A program made the translations under genes and the position numbers. This document shows positions 1 through 10,773 of a stretch of 64,000 nt of DNA, piece by piece. The notes below the pieces were generated by a model. The model saw only the letters and a program-made list of their open reading frames with translations. It did no database searches and was not told the DNA's origin. Each line of letters opens with the position of its first letter. The stretch's first letter is position 1. The stretch is from Myxocyprinus asiaticus (lineage: Eukaryota > Chordata > Actinopteri > Cypriniformes > Catostomidae). Location of the stretch: contig NC_059362.1 in assembly GCF_019703515.2 (NCBI RefSeq), forward strand, positions 45,063,826 through 45,127,825, read 5' to 3'.

Positions 1-176
1 TTGGAGTGATGGCAGCTGTCTAGATTTGATCAAAAATGACTTTTTTCAAATAGTGATGGTGAAGTTTTTTTACATCAGTAATGTCCTGACTATACACCAC
101 TTTGGTGAATTAAAGTACCAATTTCCTTCCAAAACAGCAAAATCTGTACATTATTCCAAACTTTTGGCTGCAAGTG

Positions 177-178
<2 letters not shown>
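1..178. mobile_element. Terminal part of a Tc1-like DNA transposon, cut by the window edge
   Basis: The stretch ends in ttttggctgcaagtgta followed directly by a TA repeat, which is how Tc1/mariner ends sit on a TA target. From memory the sequence resembles the terminal inverted repeat of a fish Tc1-like family whose end reads tacacttgcagccaaaag on the opposite strand. No transposase coding is visible because the element runs off the left edge. The assignment rests on the end sequence and the TA context only. Confidence 0.45.

Positions 179-210
<32 letters not shown>
179..210. repeat. (TA)n microsatellite
   Basis: An uninterrupted TA run of about 32 bases directly follows the Tc1-like end. 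TA runs are preferred Tc1/mariner targets. Confidence 0.95.
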
Positions 211-213
<3 letters not shown>

Positions 214-329
214 ACAGTTGTGGCATCACTTCAACCACACCAAACAATTTTAATAAAGTTTTTTCAAAAGTTAGTGTACTTGTTAACCAAGTGGATAAAG
301 TGTCTGTAACTACATTTTCATCCAATGTT

Positions 330-1950
330 TTTTTTGCGACAAAAGTTTACCGATATAGCTGATGGAAACTCAAATTATCGCTAAAATTTCACAAGTGTTG
401 ATATAATATTTTTCTGTTTAACTCTAGCAGATAAACTCTGTCAATACTTCAAATGTCATGTAAAACTGGTTTGGAAACACTTTTTGTCGTTAAAATTGGC
501 ATTACACAAAAATGTAGTGTCACAGACAGAATTTACCCCAATCGTTAGCCTGTGTTAATCATGATGACAAGGTATACATCCTTGAAAGCCAATTTATTGT
601 ACATGAAGCATTACTCGCACTTTTATGGATTAGTCTTAACGGCGTACCTGCACAGATCCGATGCTGCAAACACATCTGCGACATGTCATTCCAGGAGTGC
701 CAACATAAATATATCGTATCATGCACCTGTCATCGACAAGTGCAAGGAGAACAAATGAATGACCACTCTTTGCGATTAATTTAATCGCAGTAGCCATACG
801 TTTATTTATTAGTTGCTTTTCCACACCATTCAAAATAATAGACGGCAGTCATGGAATTAGCCCATGGTACAAAAAACATCATTTCTGTGCACAAAGATGT
901 TTTAAATTAAAAATAAATACATAGCACTAGTTTTTGGAACTACATAGCCCAATTCTATAAAATTATTGTTTGGCTTTTGAAAAAATGCCAGCAAAATTCC
1001 CTGTATTAAATAAAATATATTACCAAACGATTAAAGAATTTAATAAAAAAAAAAAAAAAAAAATACCAAACAAAAAAACAATATCGTTAGTCCTACTGTA
1101 TATAATTGCCTTTTCTTTACACAAACTTAAATTAGCCTTACTCTGTTCTGTAGATGAAAAAAATCGCCTGAATGACATTCTCAGAATGTTCTACACTTTT
1201 TTTCAAGACTATAAACTATCAGAACTATTTGTCCAATGTGGAGTTCACTTAACATTTTAAAACTTTTAAATATTTAAAATCTAATCCTCTTTACCTCGGA
1301 TCGTGTTTGCTGAGCTTCCTCAGAAAATGTAAATTGCATTATGACACTAAAATTAATTTTAGATGACAGTCACGTGCAGTTGGTCATTAGAAGTTACTGG
1401 ACAAATATGCGGGACATAATGCAGTTGGGATGGCAATGCTTTACGTTAGATGATTGTTCAAAATAGCCTATTGAATATCAGGAATGTATCATATATGTAA
1501 ATCCTGATATTACACCGCGTCAATTTTTCTTTAATAGCTGTGCACACACCATATACACATCGATGGATGGTCCTTATACTAAGACCGAAAGTTTCCCCCA
1601 TTACTTGGTGCAGGTTGCTAGCTTGAACAGGGCCATGACGATTCACTTTCGGGTCGGAACCGGTGGCAACCTGCGACAGGCGCAACATCAGGACCAATAT
1701 TACAGTCCTATCAGAAGGGCAACTGCTCCCTATCCTCGTCTTCTGATTGCATTTATTTGTGAAATTAAAATGACAGTAATCTGTCTAATTTCAATGAATT
1801 GTCTCAATACTCTCCCCATTTTACCATTGGCGGGGGGGTTAGGGACAACTGGGAGCCGAAAGGTACACAATTACCAATATACACACATTTCTGTATGGAA
1901 ACGGCTTAAGGGCAGATTTCTTTTGCGATAAAACAAAACTTATGCGACAA
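330..1950. mobile_element. Probable decayed PIF/Harbinger-type element
   Basis: Related short motifs occur at both sides: gcgacaaaagttt near 336 and, inverted, aaaacttatgcgacaaag near 1933. A transposase-like remnant on the - strand lies near the right side (see the next entry). No clean terminal repeats or target duplication can be defined, so the limits are approximate. The rest of the interval is AT-rich, with an A-run at 1046-1062 and no other recognisable coding. Confidence 0.3.
1520..1697 (-). pseudogene. Harbinger-like transposase fragment (helix-turn-helix region)
   Basis: The - strand reading contains LRLSQVATGS near its start and then FGLSIRTIHRCVYGVCTAI. This spacing resembles the N-terminal helix-turn-helix region of HARBI1/PIF-Harbinger nucleases, where a cysteine-valine-x-x-(v/f)-cysteine stretch follows a recognition helix. 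The fragment is about 60 codons against roughly 350 for an intact protein. The catalytic DDE part is not found in any frame nearby. I regard it as a dead remnant; a chance match is possible. Confidence 0.4.
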
Positions 1951-2084
1951 AGTGTTTTTTTTTAAGCATGACATCACGCACACCATTTTTTCGATAAAAG
2001 GCCATTTGAATGGAAACAAGCAGAAGATGACAAATTTAAAAAAAAAAAATTTTTATGCATTTTCACTTTGTCGATAACAAAACA

Positions 2085-2240
2085 GAGCGAAAAGTGGATG
2101 AAAACTAGGTTAGTGAAGAGCATGCTGGAGATGAAATATCACTTTTTATTGGCCGTCATTTCCAGTCAAGCTGTAATTTTGCCAAATTATGCAAAAAGTG
2201 TGAAAATGTTATTTTATTGTGTGTATTTAGGATGCATCAA
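2085..2240 (+). repeat. Interspersed repeat, copy also at 13.9-14.1 kb
   Basis: The segment containing tgtaattttgccaaattatg is found inverted at 13905-14115 (cataatttggcaaaattaca), with similar flanking sequence on both sides, including a match between agtgaagagcatgc and gcttgctcttcact. The family is not recognised. Confidence 0.6.
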
Positions 2241-2559
2241 ATGTTAGGTCTGTGTGGGTGCTGCACAGTATACATTCTTGCGTTAAAAAATCTAGATGAA
2301 CATAACGCAACAAATAGAACAGAATGCAGGTGTCTCGAGACACGTTTTTAAAAGTGGAAGTTCTTTTAACTATACGCAGTGTCTCTAAGCAGTCTAGTCA
2401 AAGATGTCTATCTAGTGCACGTTGATATAGAAACACAATTCCAAAACAGTGCAGGAGGACACAAAAAGAACTATCAGTTTAATAAGGTATCATAATTATG
2501 TTGACTAATTATGAAACAGCCTTCACTTCAGAAGCACACCAGTGATGCTTTATCCTCGT

Positions 2560-3260
2560 GCGACCCCACATGCACATGCGTGGACATGGTATTTTGGCTT
2601 CACTATACGCAACGCATAATTTAAATTAATTTAAACTGACTGATCTCAGTTCAGGACACTCTGTGCTGTCAGTAAAGGGTTAAACTTTCGATATACAGAG
2701 TCATGACAAAACAACATGGCGCCGACCACAGCAGAGTTTGTCTTTGGGAGAAACGCCAACAAAACTACAACTGGTAAGAAACCTAATTAAGTTTTTACAT
2801 TAAAACCTGTTTGAGTCAAAATATTAGTCTCTAGTTTCATCCGATATGCCATTTTTTCATGAAACTCCATGCTAATAAATACAATGTACACTAATGTGTA
2901 CTTCAGCACATTTTTTCAATAGAAATCCTATATTCAGTGTGCATTATCACATTGAGAATCAATGGATGCATTCACAAGCTGGAAAATGTTGCTTTTAGAG
3001 GCTTTATATGGAGTTAGGATGAAAATAAGGTACATTTTGAACTGTGCTGAGACCAGGGAAGACAGACAACACACTGGAGGTCAAGTCATTCACTAAATAG
3101 GGAACAAGGGAGCATCCTATAGCTCTCTATGCAGCTAAATGCATTCACTCCTAAAATCTGACCAAAAGTTCAGTTTCAGGCTGCAGATGATGTTTGGATC
3201 ACTCAACATGTTTGACAGACATGTGACAATGATAATCAGTACATAGATTCAGAATTTATA
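2560..3260 (+). repeat. Old interspersed repeat R, copy 1 (uninterrupted)
   Basis: This block matches, inverted, the block at about 60250-62303. Shared landmarks are tttaaactgactgatctcag, acaaaacaacatgg, gaaaataaggt and tgagtgatccaaacatcatc (opposite strand). Copy 1 lacks the SINE and hAT insertions that split copy 2, so it keeps both empty sites. The class is unknown. A short reading frame beginning ATGGCGCCGACC at 2715, followed by a donor-like CTGGTAAGA, is part of the repeat and is not treated as an exon. Confidence 0.7.
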
Positions 3261-4434
3261 ATGTATCATTTTATTTTAACATGGTTGGCAGTGATTGGAT
3301 GATGCTGGACATTACATTGAATCATAATTAATTATGCTAATTTCTGATGTAATGTCTGTAACGTCTCAAAAACATGAATAACCAACACTCCTAGAAACAT
3401 AAGAAACAATTTGATTGAAAAAATCTGACTTTCTATAGCTTGGTATCATTTAAAATGGCACAACTTAGTCTCGCTGTCCACACGTGTGGACATCAGTTTT
3501 TAGGAAAACTATTTGCTGTAGAATTTATTGATTTATTTATTTATTTTGTGCATGTTTATTAGGTGCTACTAGTTACAAATCATAAAGGGAAATGGAAAAT
3601 GAACACAGCAGTCACGCTCGGGTCTCAGGAGGTTATAATGCTGTCTATATAGGGGGCACACTAAGTTTTTTAATAGACCAGATTTGTCCTCTGATCTGTC
3701 CTCTCATTAGGAGTGACCTGTATGAAACAGACAGCATGTATCTCTTTTATAGATTTTTGAACATGATGTGATGCATCATGAGGAGAGAGAGACTACAAAA
3801 GGATTTTTTTATATATATATCTGTGTCCTCTGTCCCTCTGGCCCTGGAAGGAATGACGCTGCTAGTTATTTTTGGCAGATCCTGCAGCAAGGAAATGTAA
3901 CCGACCCTGACCATGTTCTCTACCCATGATTACAGACACACAAAGACATGAATACACCATAGTTGTGTGCTGTTCAGAATTGAATTGAGAATGCCAATTC
4001 TTGTTTGCAAACAAGATATAGAATTGTAATTTAAATTTAAGTTGAGCTACAATTGAATGAAATTATCATAATACATTTAATTTTTCTATATAACATGTAA
4101 CTTATGTTGTGTGTACTGTATCTGTTATCATACACAATGTTTGGGCTATTTCAAGATTCACTATATTTGATAAATGAATTTGGATTTTATAGATCATGTA
4201 AGCAGAACACTTAATTTGCTGGAATACTCTAATTTAATAAATATATTATATATTGATTAAAATATAATATAATTGATTAATAAAATGAGTTTGAGATTTA
4301 ATTTCAATTTCTTAAAAATATATAATGAAACATATTAAACTTAATATATTTAAGTTTTATTAATACAATTTTGTTTGATTATTCAATTCAATTTGATGGA
4401 AATATGTTATACAACTAAAATGCTTAAATCTTAA
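3261..4434. other. AT-rich stretch without recognisable features
   Basis: Probably intronic. No coding potential, tRNA, clear repeat or regulatory motif was recognised here. It holds a short TTTA run near 3527-3545 and a strongly AT-biased part at 4020-4400. Confidence 0.6.
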
Positions 4435-4555
4435 CCCTACTATCGTATTCGGTCATTTTTGACCGGAATAAAATTTCCTCATTTAAGAAAAATGGTTTCC
4501 TTTATCTAAGCAGTACAAGACTTGGTACATTTTCCTCCATTTGCCATCTGAACAT

Positions 4556-4557
4556 AC

Positions 4558-4585
<28 letters not shown>
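4556..4585. repeat. poly(A) run
   Basis: An A-run of about 28 bases. No SINE or LINE body is recognised directly upstream, so its origin is unclear. Confidence 0.9.
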
Positions 4586-4588
<3 letters not shown>

Positions 4589-4868
4589 GGCCTGATTCGA
4601 TTAGTCTAAGTGGTCATAAAAAACAAAACTGAAAAAAAGCGACACCTTTCAATCAATAAATCAGACACAATGCAGAAATTACAGGGTGAGACTCTAAAAC
4701 ATACTCAGTGCAAAACAAATACACCCACACACAAACACACTTACACAGAAAAATAATCTGGTGAGACTATAACACAGAGCTTTTTTATTTTTTTTACATT
4801 TGCATAATGCATAATGACATTAACTGCAAAAACTGACACTTCACATCAGTTTTAAAATGCTAAACTTT

Positions 4869-5307
4869 GGGAGCCTGGGTAGCTCAGTGGTAAAGACGCT
4901 GGCTACCACCCCTGGAGTTCGCTAGTTTGAATCCCAGGGTGTGCTGAGTGACTCCAGCCAGGTCTCCTAAGCATCCAAATTGGCCTGGTTGCTAGGGAGG
5001 GTAGAGTCACATGGGGTAACCTCCTCATGGTCGCTATAATGTGGTCCATTCTCGGTGGGGCACATGGTGAGTTTAGCGTGGATGCCGCAGTGGATGGCGT
5101 GAAGCCTCCACACGCGCTATGTCTCTGTGGCAATGCGCTCAACAAGCCACGTGATAAGATGCACGGGTTGACGGTCTCAGATGCGGAGGCAGCTGGGATT
5201 CGTCCTCTGCCACCCGGATTGAGGCAAATCACTACACCACCACGAGGACTTATAGCACATTGGGAATTGGGCATTCCAAATTGGGTGAAAAAAAACCAAA
5301 AAAAAAC
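4869..5307 (+). mobile_element. tRNA-derived SINE, copy 1
   Basis: The 5' head is tRNA-like: box A tgggtagctcagtggtaaag near 4875 and a box B-like gtttgaatccc near 4926. The body is about 300 bp and ends in gggcattccaaattgggtga plus an A-rich tail. Two further copies lie at 35365-35782 and 60338-60722, both inverted. Possible target duplication: ctaaactt before and ctgaactt after, 7 of 8 matching. Short open frames inside it are not genes. Confidence 0.85.
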
Positions 5308-5349
5308 CTGAACTTAAAAAATAATAGTTTGATAATGTCTATATATATA

Positions 5350-6594
5350 CACTATATTGCCAAAAGTATTCGCTCATCTGCCTTTAGACGCATATGAACT
5401 TAAATGACATCCCATTCTTAATCCATAGGGTTTAATATGACGTTGGCCCACCCTTTGCAGCTATAACAGCTTCAACTCTTCTGGGAAGGCTTTCCACAAG
5501 GTTTGGGAGTGTGTTTATGGGAATTTTTGACCATTCTTCCAGAAGCGCATTTGTGAGGTCAGACATTGATGTTGGACGAGAAGGCCTGGCTCGCAGTCTT
5601 CACTCTAATTCATCCCAAAGGTGCTCTATCGGGTTGAGGTCAGGACTCTGTGCAGGCCAGTCAAGTTCTTCCACACCAAACTCACTCATCCATGTCTTTA
5701 TGGACCTTGCTTTGTGCACTGGTGCGCAGTCATGTTGGAACAGGAAGGGGCCATCCCCAAACTGTTCCCACAAAGTTGGGAGCATGGAATTGTCCAAAAT
5801 CTCTTGGTATGCTGAAGCATTCAGAGTTCCTTTCACTGGAACTAAGGGGCCAAGCCCAGCTCCTGAAAAACAACCCCACACCATAATCCCCCCTCCACCA
5901 AACTTCACAGTTGGCACAATGCAGTCAGACAAGTACCATTCTCCTGGCAACCGCCAAACCCAGACTTGTCCATCAGATTGCCAGATGGAGAAGCGTGATT
6001 CGTCACTCCAGAGAACGCGTCTCCACTGTTCTAGAGTCCAGTGGCAGCGTGCTTTACACCACTGCATCCGACGCTTTGCATTGCACTTGGTGATGTATGG
6101 CTTGGATGCAGCTGCTCGGCCATGGAAACCCATTCCATGAAGCTCTCTACGCACTGTTCTTGAGCTAATCTGAAGGCCACATGAACTTTGGAGGTCTGTA
6201 GCGATTGACTCTGCAGAAAGTTGGCGACCTCTGCGCACTATGCGCCTCAGTATCCGCTGACCCCGCTCTGTCATTTTACGTGGCCTACCACTTCGTGGCT
6301 GAGTTGCTGTCATTCCCTATCGCTTCCACTTTGTTATAATACCACTGACAGTTGACTGTGGAATATTTAGTAGCGAGGAAATTTCACGACTGGACTTGTT
6401 GCACAGGTGGCATCCGATCACAGTACCACGCTGGAATTCACTGAGCTCCTGAGAGCAGCCCATTCTTTCACAAATGTTTGTAGAAGCAGTCTGCATGCCT
6501 AGGTGCTTCATTTTATACACCTGTGGCCATGGAAGTGATTGGAACACCTGAATTCAATTATTTGGATGGGTGAGCGAATACTTTTGGCAATATA

Positions 6595-6597
<3 letters not shown>
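5350..6597 (-). mobile_element. Tc1-like DNA transposon A, full length
   Basis: The element is bounded by perfect 27-bp terminal inverted repeats: cactatattgccaaaagtat at the left and its complement ending tggcaatatagtg at the right. Each is flanked by TA. It is 1248 bp long and sits in a TA-rich run. It carries a 360-codon transposase frame on the - strand (next entry). Its 5' part is repeated head-to-head at 7203-7705. Confidence 0.93.
5432..6511 (-). pseudogene. Tc1-family transposase, two nonsense codons
   Basis: Cut-and-paste transposase that would bind the terminal repeats and insert at TA. One continuous frame of 360 codons runs from ATG at 6511 to TAA at 5432. It is interrupted only by TAG at 6317-6319 (codon 65) and TGA at 5600-5602 (codon 304). 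The first part is the paired-like helix-turn-helix region (MGCSQELSEFQRGTVIG, then SREISSLLNIPQSTVSGI), followed by the GRPRK hook. The DDE core is visible: aspartate in LWSDESRFS, aspartate in FQHDCAPVH, and glutamate in DLNPIEHLW exactly 34 residues later (DD34E). The TGA fits a CGA-to-TGA CpG decay, because an arginine is usual here. The TAG is shared with the copy at 7203. No active product is expected. Confidence 0.9.

Positions 6598-6654
<57 letters not shown>
6598..6654. repeat. (TA)n microsatellite
   Basis: A TA run of about 55 bases directly abuts the end of Tc1-like element A. A similar run lies next to element B (7156-7202). Confidence 0.95.
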
Positions 6655-6658
<4 letters not shown>

Positions 6659-7155
6659 CTCCAAATACACATCTTGTGATCAAATATAAAATTAGGTTAC
6701 AACAAGCCATCAGACTACACAGAAGGTGGCTACAGCCATCTACTGGCGGTTACTGGCATGACATGGTTTTTAAGTCATATTACAAATTCAAGATATTTTG
6801 TTGACCAGATGGCAGCAATCTGCCTACAATATATGTCACATTCTCATATTTTCTTCATGTTTCAATTTAGAGAAGTGTAGGTTCAGATTTTTTTTTTATT
6901 TATTATTATTATTATTATTTTATTTTTATTTTTTTATTTTATTTTTTTTTTGCTTATTTGTATATGCAAATTAATGGTATAATTTAGAAATGTTCTCTTT
7001 ACTTCAGGGAAGAAGAAATTTTATAATTTTCATCATAAAAAAAGGGTTACACATCTGACACTTCTGGTCAAAAATGACCGTGTATAAAAATAGGCTTAAT
7101 ATAGATATATATTTTTATGTATAATCAATTGAGTCACGCTTCTTTTTATGAACTT
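6655..7155. other. Spacer between the two facing Tc1-like copies
   Basis: AT-rich DNA with a (TTA)n/T-rich low-complexity part at 6888-6950. The motif ggtcaaaaatgaccg near 7066 resembles, inverted, cggtcatttttgaccgg at 4450-4466. These may be the ends of an older element into which the SINE and Tc1 element A inserted. Confidence 0.5.
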
Positions 7156-7162
7156 ATATATA

Positions 7163-7202
<40 letters not shown>

Positions 7203-7205
<3 letters not shown>

Positions 7206-7705
7206 TATATTGCCAAAAGTATTAGCTCACCCATCCAAATAATTGAATTCAGGTGTTCCAATCACTTCCATGGCCACAGGTGTATAAAATGAAGCACCTA
7301 GGCATGCAGACTGCTTCTACAAACATTTGTGAAAGAATGGGCTGCTCTCAGGAGCTCAGTGAATTCCAGCGTGGTACTGTGATCGGATGCCACCTGTGCA
7401 ACAAGTCCAGTCGTGAAATTTCCTCGCTACTAAATATTCCACAGTCAACTGTCAGTGGTATTATAACAAAGTGGAAGCGATAGGGAATGACAGCAACTCA
7501 GCCACGAAGTGGTAGGCCACGTAAAATGACAGAGCGGGGTCAGCGGATACTGAGGCGCATAGTGCGCAGAGGTCGCCAACTTTCTGCAGAGTCAATCGCT
7601 ACAGACCTCCAAAGTTCATGTGGCCTTCAGATTAGCTCAAGAACAGTGCGTAGAGAGCTTCATGGAATGGGTTTCCATGGCCGAGCAGCTGCATCCAAGC
7701 CATAC
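7203..7705 (+). mobile_element. Tc1-like DNA transposon B, 5' part only
   Basis: This is the inverted counterpart of 6095-6597. Both arms are 503 bp with the same encoded residues throughout and one visible base difference in the terminal repeat (agtattagctc against agtattcgctc). It begins with cactatattgccaaaag next to a TA run. It stops abruptly after gcatccaagccatac, where element A continues with atcacc. The DDE core and right terminal repeat are missing, so it cannot move on its own. Confidence 0.92.
7289..7705 (+). pseudogene. Truncated Tc1-family transposase (DNA-binding part)
   Basis: Starts at the same ATG as the transposase of element A and encodes only the helix-turn-helix DNA-binding half up to the GRAAASKPY region. 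It carries the same in-frame TAG (7481-7483) after KWKR. The catalytic aspartates and glutamate lie beyond the truncation. Sharing an identical nonsense codon means both copies come from one already broken template, or that one was made from the other. Confidence 0.88.
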
Positions 7706-9050
7706 TGAACCATACGTAGGAAAATTATTAAATTTGGCACACTGATAGGGGTGGGCATGAATAGCCCCAAGGTCATACTCTATAGTGCCACCACTAGTTC
7801 AAAAATACACTTCTCTTTTGCGTGTATCTTTTGAACCATTTGTCCTAGAGACACAATTCTGATTACTCTCCTCCTGATGATTCAAATGGACCCTTTACAT
7901 TAAAACTCCACCCATTACAGTGGCCGCCATCTTGGAGTATGACGTTTACAGTTTAAACTTTTTACGTCTTTCAAACTTTGTCCGATTTGTCCAAACTATG
8001 GCTCAAAGTAATCTCCAGATCGAGCCGCACAGAACTGACAAGTTTATTTTAATTTGTGCTACCGTTCAGGAATTATGCCAACGCGAAGTTAAAGAGGTTG
8101 ACGTGAAAATGGATTTGAGGCTGTATCTCTGCAGTGCTTTGTCCTATCAAAAAGAAATTTGGTATGCTTCATCAGGACCATGATCGGAGGAAACATGCAA
8201 AGTTTGGTGACAGTACCACCAATGGGTCAAGAAATGTCAAAATTTGCTGTCTTTGGATTCCTTGGGTCATGAGGATTTCAACTATATATAATTTTTTCCA
8301 ACATCAGCCATATAACCCCTCTGCCACTTTGAATTTTATGAAAAAGTAATATATATTATAAACGCTTTGTCCGATTTGAATGAAAATTGGAAGGGGTCCT
8401 GAGGATACCTAAGCAGTTTGGAGACAGCGCCACATAGTGGTCAAATTGCTAATTCAATTTAAACAAAACTTTTAATGCTTTCATTTTCTAAGTCTTCTGA
8501 AATTGTCAGAGATACATTTCTAAATGTATTTCTTATACTCTTTTTTTTTTTTTTTTTAAAACATGCTGCTCTTAGATTGGAATGTCTCTTTGTCACTTTT
8601 GAGCTGTGTCAACTGAATGGCCCAGTGGTTAACACCTTGGAATACAAGTCAAAAGGTTGTGAGTTTTAGTCCAGGAAAGAGATTTTTAAACTGTGTACTT
8701 CTGTTGATCTCTGAGTCTTCATATTGTGCTTCCTACATTGCAGACTGTACTTTATTACGTAATTCCTGCTTCAAAATAAAAAAAATCTAAGCTGTAACTA
8801 TTTTCTCATAAATAGTTGTATACGCTTAACCAAGAATGTCTCTTTGACGTCAGTCAGGCTTGTTTATTGTGTGGCGCAGTGGTTAGAGCTCTAGGCTACA
8901 GTTCAAAGGACTGGGTGAACCCCGGTTCGATACCCGCTTCATCTGGTATAAACGTTGTGACTCTGTTGTGCCAGAGCTCTTTGCGTTGTGCTTAGGGAAT
9001 GGCTTTAGGGCTTGGCCCTGATTATTGCTGCTTGCAGCTATATTTGTAAT
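7706..9050 (+). repeat. Composite unclassified repeat region with two tandem tRNA-like units
   Basis: The stretch has the look of a widespread fish repeat: phrases such as agacagcgccac near 8422 and a terminal ttgctgcttgcagctata near 9027. Inside it two related units begin with aatgtctctttg (8581 and 8836), each holding a tRNA-like promoter pair. Unit 1 has box A tggcccagtgg near 8618 and box B-like gagttttagtcc near 8661. Unit 2 has box A tggcgcagtgg near 8872 and box B ggttcgatacc at 8924-8934. Neither folds into a convincing tRNA by eye, so they look like SINE-type promoters. Confidence 0.5.
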
Positions 9051-9734
9051 TGTATTTATTTAGAACTGAAAAAGTAGGTCCGCACACTATTATACTATTC
9101 CCTTTTATTGATTTAAAAACTATGTTTCTGAACGTTATGATCTTCATCAGGCCTGATTTCAAAGAATTATCTCTAATCAGTTATCAATTATCTCAAAAAA
9201 CAGAAGTATTCTAACTATCAGGTGATAAATAGACATAATTAGTCAAAATAATGATGTAAGTATTGACATGTTGGACAAATGAAATTCCTGTGTTGTGTGT
9301 TTGTGTTGAATTGCAGTTCACTTTATTCCACTTCCAGTCATTCCAATTCAAATTCCAAATTTAACATCTAGGATGTGGCCAATTCAATTTAAATTCGAAC
9401 TCAATCTAGAGTATAAACACAGACATGAACATGTGCAAACATTCAACCTGTACCTATACCACTCTAAATGTTCTTCACCAAGAACTGTTCGACCTACATG
9501 AATTTCTTCCTGTAAGTCTAAACATGAAGTTATATAAATGGATAGTTCTGGTTCTGGGTGCTGATTGGTAAATACAGTATTCCAGCTGTTCTAAAACATG
9601 AAACAACTGTTCATCTGTGTATATCAATACACAGCACCCATAGAGACCAACTATTAACTTTAGTTAACTTGTCAGGGACTTTTTTCTAGCTAGCGGAAGG
9701 ATGACACTTGAATTTCTCGATGTCTCTTTCTCAG
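9051..9734. other. Intron end upstream of the first fut8 exon in the window
   Basis: AT-rich, without recognised repeats. It ends in the acceptor tgtctctttctcag at 9721-9734. Confidence 0.7.
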
Positions 9735-9900
9735 TGGGTCCAGGTCGAGAACAGGAAGAACTGAGGAGAAAGGTGGAGAATGGTGTGAGAGAGCTGTGGT
9801 ATTTTATTCGCAGTGAGATACAGAAGCTGAGTCACATAAAGCCGACAGAACAACAGAAACATACTGACATGCTGCTGCAGGACCTGGGACATCAACAGAG
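9735..9900 (+). CDS. fut8: fut8 coding exon (end of coiled-coil stem)
   Basis: First fut8 exon in the window. It opens with two bases completing a codon from an upstream exon and reads GPGREQEELRRKVENGVREL, then a helical run ending LLQDLGHQQ. This matches the stem just before the catalytic domain of vertebrate FUT8, the Golgi type II membrane enzyme that adds core alpha-1,6-fucose to N-glycans from GDP-fucose. The acceptor is ctttctcag and the donor AG|GTCAGA, phase 2. The earlier exons (short cytoplasmic tail, transmembrane anchor, first coiled coil) are not found in the window, so this is a partial gene. An ATG at 9701 lies before the splice acceptor and is not the start. Confidence 0.93.
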
Positions 9901-9988
9901 GTCAGATACATGAACTATTGCTCACAGGTTGCTCTTTCAGAGCTCAAGAGACTCATTTCATTCCAAACCAAAGATGTTTAGCAGAATG

Positions 9989-10313
9989 TCAATGGGGCCA
10001 GTCCACAAACATTAAAGTACACACTGTTTGAAAAGTATAGCCACAAGACGTAAACTTTATACTTTTTAAGATGATTTTAATGTGATAAAATCAGGGATTT
10101 ACCAGTGTTACAGCGTTTTACGAGATTTCAGTGTTTACGGGATTTAGGTCGCCATGACAACGAAGTTGTAATATTGGATATAACTTTACACAGATAACGT
10201 TAGTAAGTGATTTTATCACACTAAAATCATGTTAACATGCATATTGTTTATGTCTTATGGCTATACTTTTGAAACAGTGAGTATTTTAATGTTTACAGAT
10301 TGGCCCCGTTCAC
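9989..10313. mobile_element. Fold-back miniature element in a fut8 intron
   Basis: The arms are inverted copies: left ggggccagtccacaaacatt near 9995 through tgataaaatca at 10093; right tgattttatcacactaaaat from 10208 through taatgtttacagattggccc near 10305. Arms are about 100 bp and roughly 80% alike by eye, with a loop of about 115 bp. No coding is present. It lies 89 bp after the donor of the preceding exon, inside the primary transcript. Confidence 0.8.
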
Positions 10314-10773
10314 TTCCATTGTAGGTGTCTCACTGTAACCGCCATTTTTCCATTATTATTATGGGGGTTTTTTTTAACAAGGGAGGAGTCGAAATGGTGC
10401 CAATTGAGCTTAACTTGTATAAAACCCAAAACATTCCCTTATATTTTGGCCTGTAACTCACATAAAGCTACACCTGTCTGTCTGTCCGTCTCTCTCTGGC
10501 AGTGAATTTAGAGTTAATTGTAAATGAGCTGGTATTTGCAAGCCTATTAGTGCAGTAATCAATGTTCTGAGCAACCTGTCCAATCTGACATTTCCCTGAA
10601 AAATCAACTCCATCCTGGAGTCAAGTGCCACTCATGCATGAAACAGAAAAGTTTGGTTTCTGTCTGTCTTTTCATTTGTTTATTTGTTAATTTATTTTGT
10701 CACTATGAAGTGTCCATGGAACAAAGTAAGTCAAACATGTCTTCTTCTCACCTGTGTGTCCCTGTGTTTTAAG

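Noticed and set aside
2715..2775. Exon-like frame ATGGCGCCGACC... followed by a donor-like CTGGTAAGA
   Set aside because: The same sequence occurs inverted near 61060-61120 within repeat R, so it belongs to an interspersed repeat and not to fut8.
4903..5311. Open frames of 94 and 123 codons on both strands
   Set aside because: They lie inside the tRNA-derived SINE; the same frames appear in the copy at 35.3-35.7 kb.
5511..6140. A 209-codon + strand open frame
   Set aside because: It is the antisense shadow of the Tc1-like transposase on the - strand.
8871..8945. Possible functional tRNA gene
   Set aside because: Box A and box B are present, but no paired acceptor stem or anticodon loop could be drawn; more like a SINE promoter.
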